From: Bacillota bacterium
GTDB taxonomy: Bacteria; Bacillota; SHA-98; Ch115
Length of the DNA stretch: 64,000 nt
Assembly (NCBI GenBank): GCA_013178415.1
Contig: JABLXA010000014.1
Location: 1 to 64,000 of the forward strand
Direction of reading: 5' to 3'
Position 1 is the first letter of the stretch. Every line of letters starts with the position of its first letter. A program made the position numbers and the translations under genes. Under the pieces are notes generated by a model that had not been told where the DNA came from, did no database searches, and saw nothing but the letters and a program-made list of their open reading frames with translations. Below, one piece after another: positions 9,099-17,384 of the stretch.

Positions 9099-9938
9099 AT
9101 GATAGTCTCCAAGCGCACCCGAATAATCCGGCAAACGGCCGTCTATTTGGCATTGATAATGCTTAGTCTTGTGTTTCTCCTACCGCTTTTTTGGATGGTT
9201 TCTACCTCTCTAAAGCCAGATAGGCAGATCTTTGCCTTTCCTCCCATTTGGATACCTAGTCCGCTCCAATGGAGTAACTATGCTACTGCATGGACATTTG
9301 TTCCCTTCTTCACATACCTAAAAAACACGCTTATTATATGTGGGCTAGCCGTATTCGGCGCATTAGTCTCATGCCCGCTGGTTGCCTATGGGCTCTCTAA
9401 GATTCAATGGCCTGAGAGAGATGCGTTATTTATACTGCTGATCTCCACAATGATGATTCCCTATCAGGTAGTCATGATACCGGTATATCTTGTCTTCAAT
9501 AAACTAGGGTGGGTTAATACCTTTAGGCCCCTTGTAGTTCCTGCTTTTTTCGGCATACCTTTTTACATTTTTTTGCTTCGTCAATTCTTTATGACTATAC
9601 CAAGTGAACTGGATGACGCCGCGAGGGTGGACGGGTGTTCGGAGATCATGATCCTCTACCGGGTTATTCTCCCTCTTGCGAAGCCGGCATTGGCCGTGGT
9701 CGCCCTTTTCCAATTCATAGCGCATTGGAACGATTTTCTTGGTCCGTTAATCTACCTGACAGATCAAAGTAAATACACTTTAGCCCTGGGCTTGCAGCAA
9801 TTCCAGAGTGGATATCACACTGCATGGGCAGCCCTCATGGCCGCCGCGACCATGGTTACGCTTCCGATAATTGTGCTGTTCTTCTTTACTCAAAAGACAT
9901 TCATTCAAGGTATAACTCTAACAGGCATAAAGGAATAG
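9099..9938 (+). CDS. Sugar ABC transporter permease, MalG/UgpE type
   Basis: This is the partner permease, 279 residues with six membrane segments; the first is at about 14-36. The conserved PLFWMVSTSLKP opening and the EAA loop ELDDAARVDGCSEIMILYRV are visible. It pairs with the upstream MalF-type subunit to form the membrane channel of the importer. The ATG has GGGGGGATC upstream. The next gene begins 46 bases later on the same strand. Confidence 0.92.
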   Translation: MIVSKRTRIIRQTAVYLALIMLSLVFLLPLFWMVSTSLKPDRQIFAFPPIWIPSPLQWSNYATAWTFVPFFTYLKNTLIICGLAVFGALVSCPLVAYGLSKIQWPERDALFILLISTMMIPYQVVMIPVYLVFNKLGWVNTFRPLVVPAFFGIPFYIFLLRQFFMTIPSELDDAARVDGCSEIMILYRVILPLAKPALAVVALFQFIAHWNDFLGPLIYLTDQSKYTLALGLQQFQSGYHTAWAALMAAATMVTLPIIVLFFFTQKTFIQGITLTGIKE

Positions 9939-9984
9939 GAGTATTTCCATTCATATCACATGTTTCAGGAGGGTATGAGGCATC

Positions 9985-11046
9985 TTGTACAAGGAGACAA
10001 TGACACCGCGAGAACGCTGGCTGGCTGTGCTTACCCGCCATAAGCCCGATCGTGTTCCAATGGATTACCGAGCCACAGATGAAGCGACTGCCAGGTTGAT
10101 GAGGTACCTTGGTTGTTCGGATTTGGATGCCCTCTTTAGGCAGTTGCATATCGACCAGCCGGTGGTGGTAAACCCGGAATATATTGGGCCGTCAATTCCT
10201 GATGATACCGACATCTATGGTTGTCGTTATAGGGATGTGTCATACGGGATGGGCTCTTACAGGGAATGTGTTTACCATCCGCTTGCAGAGTATAAGACAG
10301 TTGACGAAATAAAGCTAAATTACAGATGGCCGAGCCCAGATTGGTATGACTATTCGGTCATCCCCAAACAGATAAGGGGCAAGGAGGATCGTCCAATTCA
10401 GGGTGGGGGCTCGGAACCTTTTTTGATATATAAATATCTACGTGGAGATGAACAGGCTTTTATTGATCTAATTGAAAATCCTGAGATCGTCCATTATTGC
10501 CTTGATAAACTCTTTAATTTCTGCTATGAGAACACCCTTCGAATCTATGAGCAGATTCCAGGGATGGTACTGATAACCTATGTAGCCGAAGACATGGGGT
10601 CTGAAAGTGACCTAATGTATTCGCCTGCGCATATTCGGGAGTTTTTCATCCCGCGCATGAAACGCATGATTGACCTCGTTCACCAGGCTGGTGCTTTTGC
10701 GTTCCATCATAATGACGGGGCTATCCGTAAGATTATTCCTGATATGATTGAAGCTGGGATAGACGTCCTAGATCCGGTTCAATGGAAGTGCAAGGGAATG
10801 GATCGTAGGGCATTAAAACATGATTTTGGTGATAGGCTAATTTTCCATGGAGGTGTGGACAATCAATATACACTAGCGTTTGGCACTATAGACGAGGTAC
10901 GGCAAGAGGTACTGGATAACCTCGGCATCCTGGGTGAGGGAGGGGGATATATTCTAGCTCCCTGCCATAATATTCAAGCCGTTAGCCCGCCGGAGAATAT
11001 TGTAGAGATGTATAAGATCGGATATGAATATGGATGGACTCCGTAG
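9985..11046 (+). CDS. Uroporphyrinogen decarboxylase (URO-D) family protein
   Basis: A 353-residue TIM-barrel protein of the URO-D/MtaA/CmuA superfamily. It starts TTG with AGGAGGG 11 bases upstream; an in-frame ATG at 10000 with AAGGAG is an alternative. The N-terminal PRERWLAVLTRHKPDRVP is typical of the non-heme branch found in carbohydrate loci. Metal or substrate residues probably include the FHHND histidines and the Cys/His of LAPCHNI. No corrinoid protein or heme gene is nearby, so heme synthesis and corrinoid methyl transfer are both unlikely. Such proteins recur beside Gfo/Idh and ABC sugar genes, but their reaction is unknown. Confidence 0.82.
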   Translation: MYKETMTPRERWLAVLTRHKPDRVPMDYRATDEATARLMRYLGCSDLDALFRQLHIDQPVVVNPEYIGPSIPDDTDIYGCRYRDVSYGMGSYRECVYHPLAEYKTVDEIKLNYRWPSPDWYDYSVIPKQIRGKEDRPIQGGGSEPFLIYKYLRGDEQAFIDLIENPEIVHYCLDKLFNFCYENTLRIYEQIPGMVLITYVAEDMGSESDLMYSPAHIREFFIPRMKRMIDLVHQAGAFAFHHNDGAIRKIIPDMIEAGIDVLDPVQWKCKGMDRRALKHDFGDRLIFHGGVDNQYTLAFGTIDEVRQEVLDNLGILGEGGGYILAPCHNIQAVSPPENIVEMYKIGYEYGWTP

Positions 11047-11178
11047 GGGGCGACTTTTCGTATCTTCCGAATCCTCGCTCGGATCCCGCAAGTTTGCACA
11101 TCGGTAAAATTAGTATTGAGGGTATGAGATCCCTGGATCACTATCGAATGTTAATCTCTAAGGAAGAGGTGCGGTCTG

Positions 11179-13059
11179 ATGTATGTCTTCGGCCTAAAAG
11201 AGGCGAGTTTCAAGTATGTTTGTGGTCATATGCGGGGCTCACCCGCGGAGTTTTGCCAGGAGCAGCAGATAAAGCTAGTGACTGCGCGCCGCGGGCTATG
11301 CGCATTTCAGGTCCTAGTTCACGGGGACCAAGATTTCATGCTGGCTGTGACAGATGCACCCATTTTCTATAAATCTGGCCCATTGGATATCATTCGCCTC
11401 GAAGTCTCGGGACGGCTCCCCGGAGCTGTCAATAAACAGCTTATAGGGCTCATCGAGGATGATGACCGACAGCTGAAGGCGGATCTATTGCTTACACAAG
11501 ACGCAATCTTCGTTGCCGGCCGAAACCTGCAGCCCGTTTGGGTTGAGTTTGAAATACCGGAGTCCGCTTCGGCCGGTATATATGAAGGAAAGGTGATCCT
11601 CTGGCGACACAGGATGTTTGCCACCGAGGAGAAACTCGGAGAGCTAAGCTTCACTATTGAAGTGAAGGATGTCACGCTTCCGCTGCCGCAGGATTATCAT
11701 TTTTATCTGGATCTTTGGCAGCATTCATCTAATATAAGCCGGAAGCATGAGACGCCCTTATGGAGCGATGCTCACTTCAATGTCCTGGATAAATATGTGG
11801 CCTCCCTGGCAGCGTTGGGGCAGAAGGCGGCGACGGTTATCGTCTCTGAAATCCCATGGTCAGGGCAGGGTTCTGTCCGAGATTTGGTGTATCCTTCGGA
11901 TCTTTTCGAGTATAGCATGGTGCGTGTCAGAAAGGACGCCAGCGGCGAATTCCGCTATGATTATTCAATTCTGGATCGCTATGTGGATCTTTGCGAGCGC
12001 CATGGGATCAAAGATGAAATAGAGGTCTTCGGCCTGATCAATATCTGGCAATTCAGCGAAGGCGGGTTTGCGGGCGCTGTCGATTATATTGATGATATTC
12101 GCGTTCGCTACTACGATGAGGCGAGCGGGAGTTATGCCTTCTTACGTGAAGGAAATGAGATAGAGGCATATATCAAGGCGCTGGAGGAACATTTCGCAAA
12201 TAGAGGCTGGCTGGAGCGGGTGAGAGTTGTCGCCGATGAACCGGCGGATCTGGAGCTTTACCAGCGTCGCCTTGAAAACCTCCGCCGGATTGCGCCTAGT
12301 TTCAAGTTCAAGGCAGCCATAAACCATAAGGAGATGTTACTATCACCACCACCCAACCTCTCTGATTTCGTTCCTTTTCTGTATCTCCTCTGGGATAATT
12401 GGGATGATCTCGGCGAATTGCGGAAACTGGTTCCGGGGCGGTTCCTCTGGTATGTATGCTGCGGGCCTGAATGGCCAAATACCTTCCTACGTTCCCCATT
12501 GATTGAGAGTCGCCTTATCCCGGTTCTGACCTTCTTTATGGGGTGCGACGGCTTTCTGCGCTGGAACTACACTGTCTGGCCTGAAAAACCTCGTGAGAGA
12601 CTCTCGTTCCGCGCGCCGTTCTGGCCGGCGGGCGATACTAATTTCGTCTACCCCGGCAATTTCGGTGGACCTTTACTTTCATTGCGCTATAAGCTTCTGC
12701 TCAAGGGAATTCAGGATTTTGAGCTCCTGTGGATGGTCAAACAGGCCGGAATGGGAAATAAGATCCAGGAATATTTCTCAATGATCCTGCGAAGCCCGTT
12801 ATTGAGGGAAGCGCGGGGGGCGGAGGCAGCGGAACGCGCGCAGGAGACAGGAGGCGCATCGAAAGCAGAAGACGCACAGAGGACGGAGAGCGCGTGGAAT
12901 GCGGAAAGTGCGCGGAATGCGGGAGAGACTTTGCAAGAGAAGAGAGCCCGCGGGACGCTGAGGCGTGAGGAATTATATAGCCTCAATGACGCTGACTATG
13001 AACGTGCCACAGCGCTTTTGCTGGATGCGCTGGCAGACCTGGGGATAGGTCGTCGATAG
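11179..13059 (+). CDS. DUF4091 / GH123-like protein
   Basis: A 626-residue soluble protein without a signal peptide. An N-terminal beta domain (about 1-160) precedes a TIM-barrel-like region. DUF4091 follows, with [16 protein letters not shown] and [18 protein letters not shown] near residues 455-530. DUF4091 occurs in glycoside hydrolase 123-like proteins, so a glycosidase role is likely but unproven. The acid pair is not identified with certainty. Residues about 540-590 are an unusual Ala/Glu/Arg-rich low-complexity stretch absent from most relatives as I remember them. The start has AGGAAGAGGT upstream. It sits between the URO-D and ThuA-like genes of the sugar locus. Confidence 0.8.
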   Translation: MYVFGLKEASFKYVCGHMRGSPAEFCQEQQIKLVTARRGLCAFQVLVHGDQDFMLAVTDAPIFYKSGPLDIIRLEVSGRLPGAVNKQLIGLIEDDDRQLKADLLLTQDAIFVAGRNLQPVWVEFEIPESASAGIYEGKVILWRHRMFATEEKLGELSFTIEVKDVTLPLPQDYHFYLDLWQHSSNISRKHETPLWSDAHFNVLDKYVASLAALGQKAATVIVSEIPWSGQGSVRDLVYPSDLFEYSMVRVRKDASGEFRYDYSILDRYVDLCERHGIKDEIEVFGLINIWQFSEGGFAGAVDYIDDIRVRYYDEASGSYAFLREGNEIEAYIKALEEHFANRGWLERVRVVADEPADLELYQRRLENLRRIAPSFKFKAAINHKEMLLSPPPNLSDFVPFLYLLWDNWDDLGELRKLVPGRFLWYVCCGPEWPNTFLRSPLIESRLIPVLTFFMGCDGFLRWNYTVWPEKPRERLSFRAPFWPAGDTNFVYPGNFGGPLLSLRYKLLLKGIQDFELLWMVKQAGMGNKIQEYFSMILRSPLLREARGAEAAERAQETGGASKAEDAQRTESAWNAESARNAGETLQEKRARGTLRREELYSLNDADYERATALLLDALADLGIGRR

Positions 13060-13249
13060 ACTCTTCGAGGGATTATTCATCGGGCCGCTCCTATTTATAA
13101 TGGCAAACTCGCGCGGTCAGATTCTTTGCCTCAAGATCATGGTTTTTCTCAGTGGCTCCAGCAGGGAAATCTACTTCTTTGGCGAAGAGGAATGGCGGAC
13201 TATTCCAGACCTCTTCAATGAGGAGAGGCTGGTTTCAGGAGGGAATGCC

Positions 13250-13975
13250 ATGAGTTGCGTCACACGGGTAACCGTATGGAATGAAAACCGACATGAGAAG
13301 AGTGACGAACGTATCGCCAAAGTCTATCCGGAGGGTATCCACGGAGCTATAGCAAGCTATCTGCGAACTCAGCCCGGGTTTGAGGTCCGAACTGCGACGC
13401 TTGACGAACCTGAGCATGGTCTTACAGATGAGGTCCTTGCCAACACGGACGTTCTCACCTGGTGGGGCCATATGGCTCATGGAGATGTAAGCGATGCGGT
13501 AGTTGACAAGGTACATAAACGGGTCCTGGATGGAATGGGCCTCATTGTTCTCCATTCCGGCCATTTCTCCAAGATCTTCAGAAAGCTCATGGGCACCACA
13601 TGCAATCTCAAGTGGCGTGAGATAGGCGAGAAGCAACGCCTCTGGGTGGTAGAGCCCGGCCATCCCATCGTGGAGGGTATAGGGGAATACTTTGAGCTCG
13701 AGCATGAGGAGATGTATGGAGAACGCTTTGATATCCCCGCGCCCGATACCCTGGTCTTTATAAGCTGGTTCCCCGGAGGAGAAGTGTTCCGCAGTGGTTG
13801 CTGCTATCATCGTGGACGAGGGAAGATCTTCTATTTCCAGCCCGGTCACGAGACTTACCCAACGTATTATAATCCGACTGTGCTCAAGGTGATAGCAAAT
13901 GCGGTTCGCTGGGCTGCGCCGGGGGATGGTCCTAAGCCGACATTTGGGAACTATAAGCCGCTGGAATGCCTATGA
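13250..13975 (+). CDS. ThuA-like (trehalose utilisation) domain protein
   Basis: A 241-residue class-I glutamine-amidotransferase-like protein of the ThuA family. The start is set by AGGAGGG six bases before the ATG and by the family opening [11 protein letters not shown]; longer reading frames upstream lack such support. Visible core motifs are [26 protein letters not shown] and [14 protein letters not shown], with the conserved histidines. ThuA proteins accompany ThuB-type Gfo/Idh dehydrogenases in disaccharide oxidation to 3-keto forms. The association here with three Gfo/Idh genes fits that pathway. It is the last gene of the run and is followed by a terminator. Confidence 0.88.
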   Translation: MSCVTRVTVWNENRHEKSDERIAKVYPEGIHGAIASYLRTQPGFEVRTATLDEPEHGLTDEVLANTDVLTWWGHMAHGDVSDAVVDKVHKRVLDGMGLIVLHSGHFSKIFRKLMGTTCNLKWREIGEKQRLWVVEPGHPIVEGIGEYFELEHEEMYGERFDIPAPDTLVFISWFPGGEVFRSGCCYHRGRGKIFYFQPGHETYPTYYNPTVLKVIANAVRWAAPGDGPKPTFGNYKPLECL

Positions 13976-14100
13976 TAGGGCTACCCTGATGGCTCCCCAG
14001 TATGATCATGCTGGATTGGTGCCGCTCGGGGCGCATGGTAGGCATCCCTGAAACGCTCGAAATAGGTAGGACTGTTCCCTTATTCTAGATGGAAAGACAC

Positions 14101-14131
14101 GCCGGCTCTGGGGGAGGCCCCGCCGGCTTTT
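14101..14131 (+). terminator. Terminator of the sugar locus
   Basis: GCCGGC pairs with a distal GCCGGC and GGGG pairs with CCCC across a small bulge, followed by TTTT. It lies about 125 bases after the ThuA-like gene and before the convergent Uma2 gene. Confidence 0.6.
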
Positions 14132-14143
14132 ACATTTCGCGCG

Positions 14144-14162
14144 CCGGGATGAAGCATCCCGG
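14144..14162 (-). terminator. Stem-loop directly after the Phd-Uma2 stop codon
   Basis: CCGGGATG, a 3-base loop, and CATCCCGG form a perfect 8-bp hairpin one base beyond the reverse-strand stop codon. No T-run follows on that strand, so termination is only possible. Confidence 0.4.
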
Positions 14163-14163
14163 A

Positions 14164-14895
14164 CTAGGCAAAGATCTGCTCGAGGCTCGCCTCTAGACCT
14201 GGAAAAGCGTATGAAGCGGCGGTCTCCCCATATCTATAGGTCGCGCTTTGACTCAAGTCGTTGTTCTCGAAAAAGTAGATGGTTACTTCCCGGTTGAAAG
14301 GATTAACGATCCAATATTCCTTTACCCCCGTCGACATATAGAGATCAAGCTTTCGGATCGCGTCCTTGCCGCGCGTGCTTTCAGAGAGTATTTCCACTAT
14401 GAGCGCGGGGATTCCCATATAATAATCCTTTTCATTTAATTTCTCCTCAAGGTCGCAGATCACCATAAGGTCGGGTTGGACCACGTTGATGTCTTCGGGG
14501 TTTCGTCTGAGCGTAATGTCATAAGGCGCCAACATCGGGCGACACGGCTTGCCCCTGAACCAATTATGAAAGATGATGTGGAGTTCGCCGAGAGCTTTCT
14601 GGTGCGAAGTCGTCGGTGAAGCCAGCTGATAGATTTCGCCATCGATATACTCATATCTCTCCTCGCTGTTCTCTGTGAGGCGCAGAAACTCCTCGTATGT
14701 AACCTTCCTTTGGGCATGGATATATTCCGGCGCCTCCTCCTGGCTCATCCCGGGAGCGGCCGTTGCATGGGTATCCTCGTAGGCGGTCAATCTGGCCACA
14801 TAGCGGCCGTTGCTGGTGATAATGATATCTTCGCGAGCTGAGAGCCTTAGATACTTGCCGAGGTTATTCTTGAGATCGGTGGCGCTCACGATCAT
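14164..14895 (-). CDS. Phd/YefM antitoxin domain fused to Uma2-family PD-(D/E)xK nuclease
   Basis: A 243-residue two-domain protein. Residues 1-42 (SATDLKNNLGKYL, then GRYVARL) match the Phd/YefM antitoxin DNA-binding fold. Residues 64-243 match Uma2 (DUF820), a restriction-endonuclease-like fold. The candidate catalytic residues are Asp142 in VQPDLMV, Glu168 in IVEILSEST and Lys182 in RKLDLY, with KEYWIV at 192-197. Uma2 proteins are abundant in some bacteria, with poorly known function. The gene stands alone, so there is no separate toxin partner. It has a consensus promoter with a palindrome at the expected transcript start. The ribosome site GGAGGG lies seven bases before the ATG. Autoregulation through the Phd part is an inference. 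Confidence 0.88.
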   Translation of the reverse strand: MIVSATDLKNNLGKYLRLSAREDIIITSNGRYVARLTAYEDTHATAAPGMSQEEAPEYIHAQRKVTYEEFLRLTENSEERYEYIDGEIYQLASPTTSHQKALGELHIIFHNWFRGKPCRPMLAPYDITLRRNPEDINVVQPDLMVICDLEEKLNEKDYYMGIPALIVEILSESTRGKDAIRKLDLYMSTGVKEYWIVNPFNREVTIYFFENNDLSQSATYRYGETAASYAFPGLEASLEQIFA

Positions 14896-14934
14896 AGAAA
14901 TCCCTCCAAGGGGATGCTTTCTGAGGGGCTATTT

Positions 14935-14949
14935 TAGCTAAATTAGCTA
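14935..14949. promoter_or_regulatory. Perfect 15-bp palindrome, candidate Phd operator
   Basis: TAGCTAA-A-TTAGCTA is a perfect inverted repeat around one base. It lies at about +1 to +15 of the transcript expected from the adjoining promoter. Phd/YefM antitoxins repress their own promoters by binding such palindromes. Confidence 0.65.
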
Positions 14950-14955
14950 TTTACC

Positions 14956-14984
14956 ATTATAGGGGTCGGTTCGGGCACTGTCAA
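14956..14984 (-). promoter_or_regulatory. Consensus sigma-A promoter of the Phd-Uma2 gene
   Basis: Read on the reverse strand, TTGACA (14984-14979), exactly 17 bases, then TATAAT (14961-14956). Both hexamers are perfect consensus. The expected start site falls near 14949, about 55 bases before the ATG. Confidence 0.85.
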
Positions 14985-15115
14985 GATGGGTTTTGCCCCA
15001 TTGCCGCATCTATGAATTCTCCCTGCAAATGCCGCGAAATCTTCCCCATATGGCATCTCCAAGATCCCTACAGGGTGACATTATCACAGACCGATAACAC
15101 ATTGCAAATTTCCTC

Positions 15116-15143
15116 TTGACCCATGTTAGATCTATGTTATAAT
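15116..15143 (+). promoter_or_regulatory. Promoter of the glutamate dehydrogenase gene
   Basis: TTGACC and TATAAT are separated by 16 bases. The expected transcript starts near 15150, giving a leader of about 170 bases. Confidence 0.65.
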
Positions 15144-15149
15144 TCATGC

Positions 15150-15319
15150 CAAATACAAAGCTCCGGGATACAATGGTGTATCTCGCAGGTGTCGGGCAAT
15201 GGCGTCCACACAGGTGTGTTTTCTTTTTAAGGGCACCCTGTCTGGACCTTTTGCTTTTTCAGGCCGTATCAGGTTTCCTGACAAGGGAAGGTCAAATTCA
15301 ACAGACAGGTGGGAGAAGA
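15150..15319 (+). other. Long untranslated leader of glutamate dehydrogenase
   Basis: The leader is open in frame with the gene, but no in-frame start has a ribosome site until 15320. A weak CACA-CAGG-TGTG hairpin followed by TTTTCTTTTT (15207-15228) could be an attenuator. No known riboswitch was recognised. Confidence 0.35.
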
Positions 15320-16582
15320 ATGGAGAATCGATTTCAGGAAGAGCTAAACCCATTGAAGATCGCCCAGAAACAGTTATTGAAGGCAATCGTGCAGATGAAG
15401 GAAGACATGTCAGTTTATGAGGTTCTAAAAGAACCCAAGCGTATCCTTACAGTGTCGTTGCCAATTAAGATGGACGACGGTACAGTAAGGACATTTACTG
15501 GGTTCAGGTCTCAGCATACCGATGTCATTGGGCCCACAAAAGGAGGTATCCGCTTTCACCCCGGTGTAACGGAAGATGAGGTCAAAGCCCTGTCCATGTG
15601 GATGACCTTCAAGTGCGGAGTAGTAGGTCTACCTTATGGAGGCGCAAAGGGCGGGATAATTTGCAACCCAAGAGAGTTGTCCAGGTCAGAGCTTGAAAGG
15701 TTGAGCCGAGCCTATATCCAGGCCATCGCTCCCATTATTGGGCCGGAGAAGGATATTCCGGCACCAGATGTATACACAAACGGTCAGATAATGTCTTGGA
15801 TGATGGATGAATTCTCCCGTCTCAAGGGGTACAATGTTCCGGGGGTGATCACCGGCAAACCCGTCTCGCTTGGTGGATCCCTTGGCAGGGATACCGCTAC
15901 TGCCCAGGGGTGCGTTTTCACCATCCTGGAGGCTCTGAAGAAGCTAGACATCGGGATTGCTGGCGCTGCAGTCGTGATCCAGGGATTTGGCAATGCTGGC
16001 ATGAACGCTGCGCGCCTCCTGACCGGAATGGGAGCCAGCGTTATTGCAGTTAATGATTCCGAGGGAGGAGCATATAATCCTACTGGCCTCGATATCGATA
16101 GTATATGCGAGCACAAACGAAATACAGGAAGCGTACTGGGCGCTCCCGGTAGTGAACCTATTGGTTCGGAAGAGCTTCTCACGCTACCGTGTGACATCCT
16201 TATCCCCGCCGCACTGGAGAACCAGATAACCAGGGCAAATGCAGGGAAGGTGCAGGCCCGGATAATCGCTGAAGCGGCAAATGGCCCCACAACTCCTGAG
16301 GCGGATGAGATCCTGTTCTCACGGAACATCATGGTCATCCCAGATATCCTCGCCAATGCTGGAGGCGTAACTGTCTCTTATTTTGAATGGGTCCAGAACC
16401 TGATGAATTACTACTGGACAGCGGAAGAGGTGTCGGAACGGCTAAGAGCAAAGATGGTCGCTTCGTTCAATGCCGTCTACCAGACTGCTCAGGCCTACAG
16501 AGTGGATATGCGCACCGCAGCTTACATAACAGCGCTGGGCAGGTTGGTCGAGGCGCTGAAACTCCGTGGTTGGGTGAGCTGA
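15320..16582 (+). CDS. gdhA: Glutamate dehydrogenase (Glu/Leu/Phe/Val dehydrogenase family)
   Basis: A 420-residue hexameric-type dehydrogenase that interconverts glutamate and 2-oxoglutarate plus ammonia with NAD(P). The start is placed at the ATG after GGTGGGAG, giving the normal family length; a reading frame open to 15146 would add 58 unlikely residues. The substrate domain holds GPTKGGIRFHP (71-81) and the catalytic-lysine motif YGGAKGG near 106-112. The Rossmann domain carries VIQGFGNAGMNAARLL. The stretch GKPVSLGGSLGRDTATAQG is typical of clostridial and thermophilic enzymes. Transcribed alone from its own promoter. The 3' end is disturbed by a 23-bp tandem repeat. Confidence 0.96.
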   Translation: MENRFQEELNPLKIAQKQLLKAIVQMKEDMSVYEVLKEPKRILTVSLPIKMDDGTVRTFTGFRSQHTDVIGPTKGGIRFHPGVTEDEVKALSMWMTFKCGVVGLPYGGAKGGIICNPRELSRSELERLSRAYIQAIAPIIGPEKDIPAPDVYTNGQIMSWMMDEFSRLKGYNVPGVITGKPVSLGGSLGRDTATAQGCVFTILEALKKLDIGIAGAAVVIQGFGNAGMNAARLLTGMGASVIAVNDSEGGAYNPTGLDIDSICEHKRNTGSVLGAPGSEPIGSEELLTLPCDILIPAALENQITRANAGKVQARIIAEAANGPTTPEADEILFSRNIMVIPDILANAGGVTVSYFEWVQNLMNYYWTAEEVSERLRAKMVASFNAVYQTAQAYRVDMRTAAYITALGRLVEALKLRGWVS

Positions 16583-16600
16583 AACTCCGTAGTTGGGTGA
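16555..16600. repeat. 23-bp tandem repeat across the gdh stop codon
   Basis: Two adjacent copies of GCTGAAACTCCGT(G/A)GTTG plus GGTGA differ at one base. The second copy starts at 16578 and supplies the stop codon, so the last residues of the enzyme come from the repeat junction. Confidence 0.85.
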
Positions 16601-16815
16601 ATTGAAAAAAGGCGAAGACCGGTCAATCATGAAGAGGGAGAATTAGAGGAGTGCAGAAAAGGCCGGAAGCTGTAATAGAATAGATCCCCATGGCGCCATG
16701 GCGGTACCGTCAGGGCGGTGAAAATGGCAGCGGTTCATTTCTATGGCAGTAGTATAGGGCGTTCATCCGAAGCGATTCATCATCTTTCGGGTGGGGCCCT
16801 TCTCTTATAGCGCCT

Positions 16816-17046
16816 TTACCCGCGGATGATTCTATCATGCTTTGAATAGCTATCAATGATGTTCTCCCTTTTGGTTTTCCGATCCAAACTGGCAGATTTC
16901 CCTGGAACGATGATATTCACCTTTTTGGGAGGATACGCGCCGATATAGCCGCTGCTACGCCTGAATTGCCACAAACCCAGTGCCATGATCAGGCGTATGC
17001 CAATACCGGCAAGGAACACCAGTGCGAAGCCTATCCATGCGGACAT
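16816..17046 (-). CDS. Small single-pass membrane protein, uncharacterised
   Basis: A 76-residue protein. The ATG at 17046 is preferred over an in-frame GTG nine bases upstream because GGGGGTGAT is correctly placed for it. A hydrophobic helix spans about residues 3-23 (AWIGFALVFLAGIGIRLIMA). A basic, hydrophilic tail of about 50 residues follows, with SSGYIGAYPPKK and several Lys/Arg. The likely topology is an N-terminal anchor with a cytoplasmic tail. I do not recognise the family. Its monocistronic reverse-strand position gives no functional clue. Confidence 0.6.
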   Translation of the reverse strand: MSAWIGFALVFLAGIGIRLIMALGLWQFRRSSGYIGAYPPKKVNIIVPGKSASLDRKTKRENIIDSYSKHDRIIRG

Positions 17047-17384
17047 GCCTATCACCCCCTATGGAAAGATGAGACATCACGTCACGACCTATTCACCTGC
17101 CATTGACCATACAAATAACCTATTAACCTACAGTGATGACACCAGACACGCTCCCAATTTCATTATACACCTTGGATGAAATTTCACAATAATCTTTAAT
17201 TCAAATAATATTTTCTCACTTAATCTTGATGCCCAAGATTTCTGTTCAGAAAATCTGCAATTCAAGCAGGAATTCTAAAAAGATCACCGAATACTATATC
17301 TAGATAGATGTCCGGACATACGTATCTCCTACGCCGCAGATATTTGAATTCCACCCACCTAAATACTCATTGACGGAGAGATGG
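17047..17384. other. Intergenic region between divergent genes
   Basis: An AT-rich divergent spacer between the small membrane protein and the GntR/LacI-type regulator. It must hold both promoters and probably an operator for the regulator, but I could not pick a convincing pair of hexamers or a clear palindrome. Confidence 0.4.

Noticed and set aside
13100-13249. N-terminal extension of the ThuA-like protein
   Set aside because: The family begins at [11 protein letters not shown] and a strong AGGAGGG precedes the ATG at 13250.
15146-15319. N-terminal extension of glutamate dehydrogenase
   Set aside because: The promoter -10 and expected start site overlap it, it lacks a ribosome site, and family proteins begin near 15320.
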